A program made the position numbers and the translations under genes. Below the pieces are notes generated by a model that worked only from the letters and a program-made list of their open reading frames with translations, made no database searches and had not been told where the DNA came from. A DNA stretch of 41,062 nucleotides from CAUUCF01 sp045580225. GTDB lineage: Bacteria > Pseudomonadota > Gammaproteobacteria > UBA9339. Location: NCBI GenBank assembly GCA_045580225.1, contig JAZNNJ010000026.1:1-41062 (forward strand). Reading direction: 5' to 3'. The number at the start of each line of letters is the position of its first letter. Positions within the stretch are counted from its first letter, which is position 1. Below are positions 7,527 to 15,645 of this stretch, piece by piece.

Positions 7527-8708
7527 ATGTTAGATAATTTTTTAAAAAATTGTGTTGAAATAATTGGTGATAAAGATTTATTGCTTAACCAAGATAAGGT
7601 ACTTAGTATCAAATTTGGTATGGATCCTACGGCTCCTGATTTACATTTAGGACATACGGTAGTATTAAATCAATTACGTCGTTTTCAAGAAATAGGCCAT
7701 TTAGTAAAAATTATTATTGGTGATTTTACTGCTATGATTGGAGATCCTAGTGGTAAAAATGCTTTGAGGCCTCCTTTAAGTCGGGAAGAAGTTTTGAAAA
7801 ATGCCGAAACTTATCAGAAACAATTATTTAAAATATTGGATAGAAATTCAACAGAAATTTATTTTAACTCTAAATGGTTTGATAAATTTTCCTCTTTGGA
7901 TATGATTAAACTTAGTGCTAGGTACACAGTAGCTAGAATGTTGGAAAGAGATGATTTTGAAAAACGTTATCATAACCAAAGTCCTATCGCTGTTTGCGAG
8001 TTTTTGTATCCTTTATTGCAAGGATATGATTCAGTAGTATTGCATTCAGATGTTGAAATTGGCGGTAATGATCAGAAGTTTAATTTGTTGGTTGGAAGAG
8101 AATTACAGAAACGTTATGAGCAGAATCCTCAGATTGTTATAACGATGCCGTTATTAGAAGGTTTAGATGGCGAAAAAAAGATGTCTAAATCTTTAGGGAA
8201 TTATGTAGGTATAGATGAAAATCCGGAAGTAATGTTTGGAAAGTTAATGTCTATTTCAGACCAATTAATGTGGCGTTATTTTGATTTATTAAGTTTTAAA
8301 CCAGTTAAAGAGATTGAGAACTTGAAAGTTCAGGTAAAAAAAGGGTTAAACCCTCGGGATGTTAAGTATATATTGGCTTTGGAAATAGTGGAACGCTTTC
8401 ATAATGCTGGACTAGCAATTCGAGCTAAAAAAGCATTTATTGAAAGATTTCAAAAACAGCAGCTCCCCGAATTTATTCCGGAAGTAGTATTAAACATTAA
8501 TTCAGAAATTAAGTTAGTCCAGGCATTAAAAACTACCCAATTAACAGAAAGTACTTCATCTGCACGTAGGTTAGTACAACAAGGTGGAGTTAAGATTGAC
8601 AATACTAAAATTGCTGACATTGATTTAGTTTTGCATGCAGGAAAGTATTTGATACAGTGTGGAAAACATAAATTTTTAAAATTGCGTTTAGTTAATGATA
8701 AAATATAA
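7527..8708 (+). CDS. tyrS: Tyrosyl-tRNA synthetase
   Basis: This class I synthetase charges tRNA-Tyr with tyrosine. The 393-residue length is that of the shorter-insert TyrS type found in many gammaproteobacteria. The HIGH-type motif is HLGH at residues 40-43, preceded by GMDPTAPDLH; KMSKS is at 218-222 in GEKKMSKSLGN. The middle holds a typical substrate-binding block (EFLYPLLQGYDSVVL, GGNDQKFN). An S4-like RNA-binding tail covers about 325-390 (SARRLVQQGGVKID). It follows asnS by seven bases. Nothing is truncated. Confidence 0.96.
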   Translation: MLDNFLKNCVEIIGDKDLLLNQDKVLSIKFGMDPTAPDLHLGHTVVLNQLRRFQEIGHLVKIIIGDFTAMIGDPSGKNALRPPLSREEVLKNAETYQKQLFKILDRNSTEIYFNSKWFDKFSSLDMIKLSARYTVARMLERDDFEKRYHNQSPIAVCEFLYPLLQGYDSVVLHSDVEIGGNDQKFNLLVGRELQKRYEQNPQIVITMPLLEGLDGEKKMSKSLGNYVGIDENPEVMFGKLMSISDQLMWRYFDLLSFKPVKEIENLKVQVKKGLNPRDVKYILALEIVERFHNAGLAIRAKKAFIERFQKQQLPEFIPEVVLNINSEIKLVQALKTTQLTESTSSARRLVQQGGVKIDNTKIADIDLVLHAGKYLIQCGKHKFLKLRLVNDKI

Positions 8709-8753
8709 TTACGGTAGTATTTTTGTGGTGGTTTCTTACAGTCATTAAAACTA

Positions 8754-8781
8754 TTGCGTTTTAAAAAAATGAGTTTATACT
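8754..8781 (+). promoter_or_regulatory. Promoter upstream of rho
   Basis: TTGCGT (8754-8759), 16 bases, then TATACT (8776-8781, five of six consensus). It lies in the 130-base gap after tyrS and predicts a rho leader of about 50 bases. Autogenous control of rho is known in other bacteria; nothing here shows it directly. Confidence 0.5.
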
Positions 8782-8838
8782 CAATAAAAGTTGTATTTTA
8801 TTTCTATTTTATTTCTATAATTTTCAAGCGGAGCATTT

Positions 8839-10485
8839 ATGCATAGTGAAGATTCATTGGGTGTTTTTTCAATTGATGAAAATCTTGCTGTTTCTCAAAA
8901 AACAGAACAAAGTGATAGTGAAAGTGTTAATAACGAAGTTGGAGATGCTACTACAGAAGCAGCAGTAATAAAGAAACGTGGAAGAAGTAAAGGAACTGGT
9001 TTATTGCTTAAGAGTATTGAGATAGATAATACTATCGTTGATGAAAATAATGTTAGTACGGTTAGTTTAGATGAAAATATTAATACGCAAACTAAAGTTA
9101 TTAAAAAGGTAAATTTTAAAGGGGGAAATAACCGTAAAATTTTTAATAGGCCATTGGCAACTAATATAGTTATTAATACAGAAAAAACAGAACAACAGAA
9201 AAAAGCCATTTCTGAATTTAGAATTACTGATTTAGCTGAATTAAAAGCTAAATCGCCAACAGAATTAATGAACCTAGCACAAGAATTTGGCATAGAAAAT
9301 GTAGCTCGTTTACGAAAACAAGAGTTAATTTTCGCTATCTTAAAAGTTTGCATGCAGCATAATAAGGACATTTATAGCCATGGTGTATTGGAAATTTTAC
9401 CGGATGGATTTGGTTTTTTACGTTCGAGTGATAGTTCATATCTAGCTGGGCCAGATGATATTTATATTTCTCCTAACCAAATTCGTAGATTTAATTTACG
9501 TACCGGAGATACATTAAGTGGTAAAATTAGACCGCCAAAAGATAACGAACGTTATTTTGCATTGTTTCAATTAGAAAAAATTAATTTTGATACACCAGAA
9601 GAAGCGATGCATAAAATTTTATTTGAAAATTTAACTCCTTTATTTGCTGAACAACGCTTAAAAATGGAGCAAGGGAATGGTTCAGCTGCAGATTTAACAG
9701 CTAGAATAATCGATTTGGCTGCTCCGATCGGAAAAGGACAGAGAGGTTTAATAGTATCTCCTCCCAAAGCTGGAAAAACTATCATGTTGCAGAATATTGC
9801 TCATGCTATTACTGCTAACCATCCAGAATGTTATTTAATCGTATTATTAATTGATGAGCGTCCAGAAGAAGTTACAGATATGGCACGTTCGGTAAAAGGA
9901 GAGGTATTAGCTAGCACTTTTGATGAACCCGCAACTCGTCACATACAAGTTGCAGAGATGGCTTTAGAAAAAGCAAAACGTTTAGTTGAACATAAAAAAG
10001 ACGTAGTTATTTTATTAGATTCCATTACTCGTTTAGCCAGAGCATATAACACGGTAGTACCTGCATCTGGTAAAGTTTTAACAGGTGGTGTAGATGCCAA
10101 TGCTCTTCAAAAACCTAAGCGTTTTTTTGGTGCAGCGCGTAATATTGAAGAGGGAGGAAGTTTAACTATTTTAGCTACGGCCCTGATTGATACCGGTTCT
10201 AAGATGGACGAAGTTATATATGAAGAATTTAAAGGAACAGGAAATATGGAAATTCATTTAAATCGTCATATTGCAGAGAAGCGGGTTTTCCCGGCAATTG
10301 ATATTAATCGTTCTGGAACAAGACGCGAAGATTTAATTGTTTCACCGGAAGAATTACAAAAAGTTTGGATTTTACGAAAAATTCTCCATTCGATGGATGA
10401 AATTGCGGCAGCAGAATTTTTAATTGAACGATTAAAAGGATCTAAAACCAATTTAGATTTTTTTGCAGCAATGAAAAAAGGTTAA
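8839..10485 (+). CDS. rho: Transcription termination factor Rho with long N-terminal extension
   Basis: Rho is the hexameric RNA-dependent ATPase that ends transcription of untranslated RNA. The conserved protein begins near residue 126 (FRITDLAELKAKSPTELM). A cold-shock-like RNA-binding domain follows (GVLEILPDGFGFLRS). The ATPase core carries Walker A SPPKAGKTIML, VVILLDSITRLARAYN and the C-terminal RSGTRREDL region. At 548 residues it is about 130 longer than the E. coli protein, because residues 1-125 form an extra hydrophilic, low-complexity segment rich in Glu, Asp, Asn, Thr and Lys, including a basic patch KKRGRSKGTG. Extended Rho proteins occur in several phyla, where the insert often binds RNA. 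The ATG at 8839 is well placed after AAGCGGAGC. glmS starts three bases after the stop. Confidence 0.96.
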   Translation: MHSEDSLGVFSIDENLAVSQKTEQSDSESVNNEVGDATTEAAVIKKRGRSKGTGLLLKSIEIDNTIVDENNVSTVSLDENINTQTKVIKKVNFKGGNNRKIFNRPLATNIVINTEKTEQQKKAISEFRITDLAELKAKSPTELMNLAQEFGIENVARLRKQELIFAILKVCMQHNKDIYSHGVLEILPDGFGFLRSSDSSYLAGPDDIYISPNQIRRFNLRTGDTLSGKIRPPKDNERYFALFQLEKINFDTPEEAMHKILFENLTPLFAEQRLKMEQGNGSAADLTARIIDLAAPIGKGQRGLIVSPPKAGKTIMLQNIAHAITANHPECYLIVLLIDERPEEVTDMARSVKGEVLASTFDEPATRHIQVAEMALEKAKRLVEHKKDVVILLDSITRLARAYNTVVPASGKVLTGGVDANALQKPKRFFGAARNIEEGGSLTILATALIDTGSKMDEVIYEEFKGTGNMEIHLNRHIAEKRVFPAIDINRSGTRREDLIVSPEELQKVWILRKILHSMDEIAAAEFLIERLKGSKTNLDFFAAMKKG

Positions 10486-10487
10486 TT

Positions 10488-12293
10488 ATGTGCGGTATAA
10501 TTGGAATAGTGGGTAATAAATCTGAAGCGATTACTAATTTTTTGGTGAATGGTTTAAAAGCATTAGAATACCGTGGTTATGATTCTGCTGGGGTAGCATT
10601 TATTAGCGAGCAGAATTTAAGAGTCATTAAAACTACTGGTAAAGTTAGAGAATTAGCAGAGTTGCTTCGTAAAGAAAAAATATGGACCGATATTGGTATT
10701 GGACATACTCGCTGGGCAACCCATGGTAAACCGAGTGAAATTAATGCTCATCCTATCTCGGTAGATAATCTTGCTATTGTTCATAACGGCGTAATTGAAA
10801 ATTATCAAATATTAAAACAACAATTATTAGCTAAAGGTATAGTTTTTAGAAGTGATACTGATTCGGAAGTTATAGTACAGATGATCGCTGATTTTTTAAG
10901 GCAAGGTAATAAATTAATGGAAGCAATTAAATTAACAGTTGCTCAATTAAGAGGTTCATATGTTTTTGCTTTGTTATCTAATGATAATCCTGAATTTATA
11001 TATGCTGTTAAAAAGGGAGGTAATCCTTTAGTTGTTGGATTAGGTCGGGAAGAAAATTATTTGGCTTCAGATGTACATGCTTTACATAAATATACTAATC
11101 GTTTTATTTGGCTAGAAGATGGAGATTTGTTGATTTTAAGCCGCCAAACAATTAAAATTTTTGATCAATTTGAGAACGAAGTTAGCCGAATAGAACGGGA
11201 AGTATTACCTACCAAAACGCACGATGATGACCTGGGTTTATATGAACATTATATGCAAAAAGAAATTTTTGAACAACCATTGGTTTTTACTAAAAATACA
11301 GCTCAATTAGATTATTCTAGTATTTTAAAAAGATTTGGTGGTAACAAGTTTGAAGAATTATTATCTAAAATTAAAATTATACATTTAGTAGCTTGTGGAT
11401 CTAGTTATCATGCTGCATTAGTTGCTAAATATTGGTTAGAAGCGGCTGGAATAGTAGCTAGCGTTGAAATAGCTAGTGAATATCGTTATCGAGCAGTGGT
11501 AGTTTTGCCTAATACTTTATTTATTACTTTATCGCAATCGGGGGAAACTGCTGATGTTATAGCGGCCTTACATAAAGCAAAACAAATGAATTATATATCA
11601 ACCTTGGCTATCTGTAATGTTTTTGAAAGTACGATTGTTCGGGAATCTCAGTTTGCATATTTGATTGAAGCTGGTCATGAAATAGGGGTAGCTACTACAA
11701 AGGCATTTACTGCTCAATTATTAGGTCTTTGGTATTTAACTCAATTTTTTAGGATAGATAGGAATTTTAATGTAGTTATTCATTTAAATACATTAACTGA
11801 ACAGATATTAACTTTAGAGCCAAAAATAATTAAATTGGCTAAACTTTTAAAAAAGGCTAATAATGTTTTTTATTTAGGAAGGGGAGTTAATTCTCCTATA
11901 GCGATGGAGGGAGCTTTAAAATTAAAAGAAATTTCATATTTACATGCGGAAGCTTATCCAGCAGGAGAACTAAAACACGGCCCTTTAGCATTGATAGATT
12001 CTAAAGTATTCGTAGTTGCTTTATTACCTAATGATGGATTACATGAAAAAATGATTGCTAATTTACAAGAAATAAGTTCGCGAAGTGGAAAAATTTTACT
12101 ATTTGCAGACCAAACTTTATATGGTTTAGTGCATAAAGATTGGTTTTTATGCCCTATGCCAGAAGTAAACATTGAATTGGTACCAATTGTATATACAATT
12201 GCTTTGCAATTATTAGCCTACCATGTTGCTGTTTTAAAGGAAGTAGATGTTGATCAACCTAGAAATTTAGCTAAGTCTGTAACGGTAGAATAA
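10488..12293 (+). CDS. glmS: Glutamine-fructose-6-phosphate aminotransferase (isomerizing)
   Basis: GlmS makes glucosamine-6-phosphate from fructose-6-phosphate and glutamine, the entry step to peptidoglycan and lipopolysaccharide amino sugars. The N-terminal nucleophile Cys2 is present in MCGIIGIVG. The glutaminase domain (about 1-240) has GHTRWATHGKPS and HNGVIENY. Two SIS domains follow (LVACGSSYHAALVAKYW; FYLGRGVNSPIAMEGALKLKEISY), with the terminal PRNLAKSVTVE. The length of 601 residues is slightly below E. coli (609). It is unusually placed three bases behind rho rather than after glmU. No glmS ribozyme or small-RNA target can be recognised in such a short gap. Confidence 0.97.
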   Translation: MCGIIGIVGNKSEAITNFLVNGLKALEYRGYDSAGVAFISEQNLRVIKTTGKVRELAELLRKEKIWTDIGIGHTRWATHGKPSEINAHPISVDNLAIVHNGVIENYQILKQQLLAKGIVFRSDTDSEVIVQMIADFLRQGNKLMEAIKLTVAQLRGSYVFALLSNDNPEFIYAVKKGGNPLVVGLGREENYLASDVHALHKYTNRFIWLEDGDLLILSRQTIKIFDQFENEVSRIEREVLPTKTHDDDLGLYEHYMQKEIFEQPLVFTKNTAQLDYSSILKRFGGNKFEELLSKIKIIHLVACGSSYHAALVAKYWLEAAGIVASVEIASEYRYRAVVVLPNTLFITLSQSGETADVIAALHKAKQMNYISTLAICNVFESTIVRESQFAYLIEAGHEIGVATTKAFTAQLLGLWYLTQFFRIDRNFNVVIHLNTLTEQILTLEPKIIKLAKLLKKANNVFYLGRGVNSPIAMEGALKLKEISYLHAEAYPAGELKHGPLALIDSKVFVVALLPNDGLHEKMIANLQEISSRSGKILLFADQTLYGLVHKDWFLCPMPEVNIELVPIVYTIALQLLAYHVAVLKEVDVDQPRNLAKSVTVE

Positions 12294-12372
12294 AATAAGT
12301 ACTTGAAAGTTTCATAATTTTGTGTTTACACTTGTCACCATAATATTATTATTTTGTATGAGGAAATAGTTT

Positions 12373-12624
12373 ATGTTAACTGTTGAAGAAAGAGTAAAAG
12401 AAGTTATAGCAAAAAGTTTAGATATTGCAGATAAGGATAGTATTACTGGAAATTCTTCGTTTGTTGATGATTTAGGAGCAGATTCTTTAGATTCTGTAGA
12501 GCTGGTTATGGCATTGGAAGAAGAATTTGGCGCAGAAATTTCAGATAGCGATGCTGAAAAGCTTGTTACAGTTCAGCAAGCAATTGATTATATTACAGAG
12601 AAATTAGAAAAAGGGGGAGAATAA
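12373..12624 (+). CDS. acpP: Acyl carrier protein
   Basis: This small acidic carrier holds growing fatty-acyl chains on a 4'-phosphopantetheine arm. The attachment serine is Ser38 in DDLGADSLDSVEL, and the four-helix ACP pattern and acidic composition are intact over 83 residues. A purine-rich GAGGAAAT precedes the ATG at 12373. It is followed after six bases by fabF, as in most proteobacteria. The 79-base gap after glmS contains TTTACA (12325-12330) and AT-rich -10-like sequences, but no well-spaced promoter can be fixed. Confidence 0.97.
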   Translation: MLTVEERVKEVIAKSLDIADKDSITGNSSFVDDLGADSLDSVELVMALEEEFGAEISDSDAEKLVTVQQAIDYITEKLEKGGE

Positions 12625-12630
12625 AATAAT

Positions 12631-13884
12631 ATGAAACATCGCCGAGTAGTAGTTACAGGTTTAGGGATGGTTACACCAGTTGGTTTGGATGTTAATTCGT
12701 CATGGAGTGCTTTAACTGCTGCTAAGAGTGGTGTTCGTAAAGTTAAGGCTTTCGATAGCGATGTTTCAAATTTTCCAATTAAAATTGCAGCTGAAGTACA
12801 GGATTTTGATCCTACTCCGTACTTTGATTTTGAACCTCGTTATATTCGTAAGGGTGAACTTTTTGTGCAGTATGCGGTTGCCGCTGCATCACAGGCAGTT
12901 GAGGATGCCGGATTAGAAATAAATGAAGTTGAAGCACCTTTAGTTGGAGTTTCAATAGGAGCGGGAATGGGCGGATTAACTTCCATTCAACGTAACCATG
13001 ATGCTTTTCAAAGGCGCGGCATTAAAGGAATTTCTCCATGGTTTATTCCTTATGGAATTACAAATATGGTTCCTGGTTTAGTTGCAATGAAATATCATTG
13101 TTTGGGGCCTAATTTTTCTTTAGTAAGTGCATGTAGTACTGGTGCGCATAATATAGGAAATGCTGCTCGTTTGATTAGTTATGGTGACGTTGACGTAATG
13201 ATTGCAGGTGGTTGCGAAATGGCAACTTCAGCATTGGGATTTGGTGGATTTGCAATTCTTCATGCATTGTCTCGTCGTGAAGTTGCTCCTGAGTTAGCTA
13301 GTTGTCCTTGGGATAAAGAACGTGATGGTTTTGTTTTTGGTGAAGGAGCAGGTGTACTTATATTGGAAGAATATGAGCACGCTAAACGTCGAGATGCAAG
13401 AATTTATGCGGAATTAATAGGATACGGTGCTAGTGATGATGGGTTTCATGCAACTTTGCCAGAAGAAGATGGTTTGGGAGCATGTTTAGCTATGCAACGA
13501 GCATTAGAAGATAGTGGTTGTAATTTTGATCAAGTGGGTTACATTAATGCACATGCTACTTCTACCTGTAAGGGAGATATCGTCGAAGTGCGAGCTATTA
13601 AGAAGTTATTTGGAGATCATGCTAAACGGTTAATGGTATCTAGTACCAAATCAATGTTTGGTCATCTTTTGGGAGCAGCTGGTGCGGTAGAGGCTATTGT
13701 TACGATTTTGAGTTTATATCACCAGGTCATTACTCCAACAATTAACTTACATCATCCAGACGAAGAATGCGATTTAGATTTTGTGCCTTTAAATTCTAGA
13801 AAGGTAAAAGGAATTGATTTAGCTTTGAGTAATTCTTTCGGTTTTGGTGGTACAAATGCAAGTTTAGCTTTTAAACGGATATAG
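12631..13884 (+). CDS. fabF: 3-oxoacyl-[acyl-carrier-protein] synthase II
   Basis: FabF extends acyl-ACP by condensation with malonyl-ACP in type II fatty acid synthesis. The catalytic triad is visible: Cys168 in SLVSACSTGAHNIG, His308 in NAHATST and the second His in MFGHLLGAAGAVE. The terminal NSFGFGGTNASL is typical. The length of 417 residues is normal. The ribosome binding site GGGGGAG lies inside the end of acpP. pabC, often found between fabF and mltG, is absent here. Confidence 0.97.
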   Translation: MKHRRVVVTGLGMVTPVGLDVNSSWSALTAAKSGVRKVKAFDSDVSNFPIKIAAEVQDFDPTPYFDFEPRYIRKGELFVQYAVAAASQAVEDAGLEINEVEAPLVGVSIGAGMGGLTSIQRNHDAFQRRGIKGISPWFIPYGITNMVPGLVAMKYHCLGPNFSLVSACSTGAHNIGNAARLISYGDVDVMIAGGCEMATSALGFGGFAILHALSRREVAPELASCPWDKERDGFVFGEGAGVLILEEYEHAKRRDARIYAELIGYGASDDGFHATLPEEDGLGACLAMQRALEDSGCNFDQVGYINAHATSTCKGDIVEVRAIKKLFGDHAKRLMVSSTKSMFGHLLGAAGAVEAIVTILSLYHQVITPTINLHHPDEECDLDFVPLNSRKVKGIDLALSNSFGFGGTNASLAFKRI

Positions 13885-13900
13885 GTGTGAAGTTTGATTT

Positions 13901-14887
13901 TTGGCATTTAAAACTAAAAGTTTTTTTTTTATTTTATTAGGTATAGTTGCCCTTTCGGGTTCGTTTATAATCTGGAATCAGAAGCTAGTTTTGTTTCAAA
14001 GTGAAAAGATAGTAATTATTCCCGGAATGAGCGCCAAAGAAATATTAGCACAGTGTTATTTTATTAAATATCCTAAAGTTTTTAAATGGATATTAGCTAT
14101 TAATGGTTATCAAAAACATTTGAAAGCGGGATGTTACTTGGTTATCCCTGGCATGAAAGCATCGGAACTTTTTAGTAATATTAAATTAGGCAAGGAAATA
14201 CAAAACAAGTTTAAGATTATAGAAGGTTCTACTTTTAAACAGATTTTAGTATCTTTATCTACGGTTGCTGCTATAAATTATGATCTAGATAATTTTACTA
14301 CTACTAAGCAAATCATGGAATATTTAGGTTTAGCTGGTATTGATCCAGAGGGTCGTTTTGCACCTGATACTTATTATTTTCTAGAAAAAGCATGCGCGTC
14401 ACAAATTTTAAAAGTTAGTTACCTAAAACAAAAAGAACGATTAGATAAATGGTGGAAATATTACCACGGAGAAAAAATTTATAAATGTACCTACGAATGG
14501 TTAATTATTGCTTCTTGTTTGGAAAAAGAAAGCAAATATTATGATGAACAACGTTTAATCGCCGGGGTAATTTTAAGGAGATTAAAATTAGGTATGAAAT
14601 TACAGCTTGATCCTACTGTAATTTACGGATTAGGTAAACAATATTACGGAAAATTAACTAAGCGCATGTTACAACAAAAAAATGGTTATAATACTTACAT
14701 GAAATACGGATTACCAGTTACGCCAATTTGTATGCCAAGTGAATCAGCATTAAAAGCAGCATTACAACCAATAGACCTTGAATATTTATATTATGTGGCT
14801 AAACCTGATGGGCATCATTATTTTTCTAAAACCTACTTAGAGCATCAAAAGGCAATAAAAAAATATTTAATAAAAGGTAAAAAATGA
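13901..14887 (+). CDS. mltG: Endolytic murein transglycosylase MltG
   Basis: MltG is an inner-membrane lytic transglycosylase thought to terminate growing glycan strands. One N-terminal membrane anchor (about residues 7-25) is followed by a LysM-like region and the catalytic domain. The EKES motif at 208-211 corresponds to the EKET motif with the catalytic Glu, followed by AGVILRRLKLGMKLQLDPTVIYGLG and GLPVTPICMPSESALKAA. Length is 328 residues. The frame is preceded by an in-frame TGA at 13895, and no ATG occurs before the anchor, so the start is most likely the TTG at 13901. tmk overlaps the stop by four bases (ATGA). Confidence 0.93.
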   Translation: MAFKTKSFFFILLGIVALSGSFIIWNQKLVLFQSEKIVIIPGMSAKEILAQCYFIKYPKVFKWILAINGYQKHLKAGCYLVIPGMKASELFSNIKLGKEIQNKFKIIEGSTFKQILVSLSTVAAINYDLDNFTTTKQIMEYLGLAGIDPEGRFAPDTYYFLEKACASQILKVSYLKQKERLDKWWKYYHGEKIYKCTYEWLIIASCLEKESKYYDEQRLIAGVILRRLKLGMKLQLDPTVIYGLGKQYYGKLTKRMLQQKNGYNTYMKYGLPVTPICMPSESALKAALQPIDLEYLYYVAKPDGHHYFSKTYLEHQKAIKKYLIKGKK

Positions 14888-15504
14888 ATTATTTCTTTAC
14901 ATTGGAAGGAATAGAAGGAGCAGGTAAAAGTACAGTTAAAAATTTCTTTGAAGATTTTTTTAAAGTGCATAATTTACCTTATTTGATGACACGCGAGCCA
15001 GGTGGCACAAAAATTTCTGAAAAAATTAGACAAATTTTATTAGAAGAGCATCAAGAAAAAATGTTTAATGATACAGAATTATTACTATATTTTGCTAGTA
15101 GAGCTCAACATCTTAATCAAGTGGTTTTGCCTGCCTTAAAACAAGGCATGAATGTAATAAGTGATCGTTTTACAGAAGCTACCTTTGCTTATCAGTGTGG
15201 AGGACGGGGAATTGCTTGGGAAAAAGTTGCTATTTTGGAGCAATTAGTTCAGAAAAATTTTCGCCCCCATAAAATTTTTTTATTAGATTTGCCAGTAGAA
15301 ATTGGTCTGTCTAGAATAAAAAATCGAGGTTATCTAGATCGTATTGAAAAAGAAACAGTATTTTTTTTTGAAAAGGTGCGTAAAACTTATTTAGAAATGG
15401 CAAAACGTTTCCCAAAACGTTTTCAAATTTTAGATGCAACTTTATCTTTGGATCTTCTAAAAAAAGAGATTTTTCAAATTTTAAAACAAATGTTTAATTT
15501 ATAG
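14884..15504 (+). CDS. tmk: Thymidylate kinase
   Basis: Tmk phosphorylates dTMP to dTDP, an essential step of dTTP synthesis. The P-loop GIEGAGKST lies near the N terminus (residues 9-17), followed by TREPGGTKISEKIR and the DRFTEATFAYQCGGRGI segment with the conserved DR. The length of 206 residues is normal. It overlaps mltG by ATGA and is the last gene of the acpP-fabF-mltG-tmk run; holB, which often follows in other gammaproteobacteria, is not here. The 141 bases to the convergent polA stop are AT-rich, with no clear terminator. Confidence 0.95.
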   Translation: MNYFFTLEGIEGAGKSTVKNFFEDFFKVHNLPYLMTREPGGTKISEKIRQILLEEHQEKMFNDTELLLYFASRAQHLNQVVLPALKQGMNVISDRFTEATFAYQCGGRGIAWEKVAILEQLVQKNFRPHKIFLLDLPVEIGLSRIKNRGYLDRIEKETVFFFEKVRKTYLEMAKRFPKRFQILDATLSLDLLKKEIFQILKQMFNL

Positions 15505-15645
15505 TTTATTTCTAATTACTATAAAATTGATAAATTAATTGCAATATTTATAAGTAAAAAAAATTTTATAGAAGATTTTTAAGTAAAAATTTTAAATTTA
15601 TTAGATAGTAATTTAACAAATAACTTTGAAAAAATAAAATCAAAA

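Noticed and set aside
8895..9371. 158-codon open frame on the - strand opposite the start of rho
   Set aside because: It mirrors the low-complexity Rho extension; rho has a promoter, ribosome binding site and conserved product, while this frame has no binding site or recognisable domain.
12325..12349. TTTACA ... TATTAT as acpP promoter
   Set aside because: The spacing is only 13 bases; other combinations place the start too close to the ribosome binding site.
13885..13900. Missing pabC between fabF and mltG as a local deletion scar
   Set aside because: Many gammaproteobacteria lack pabC at this place and no remnant is visible in 16 bases.
15519..15571. Ten-base inverted repeat CTATAAAATT / AATTTTATAG between tmk and polA
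   Set aside because: The 33-base spacer and pure AT arms in a very AT-rich gap make a functional hairpin doubtful.
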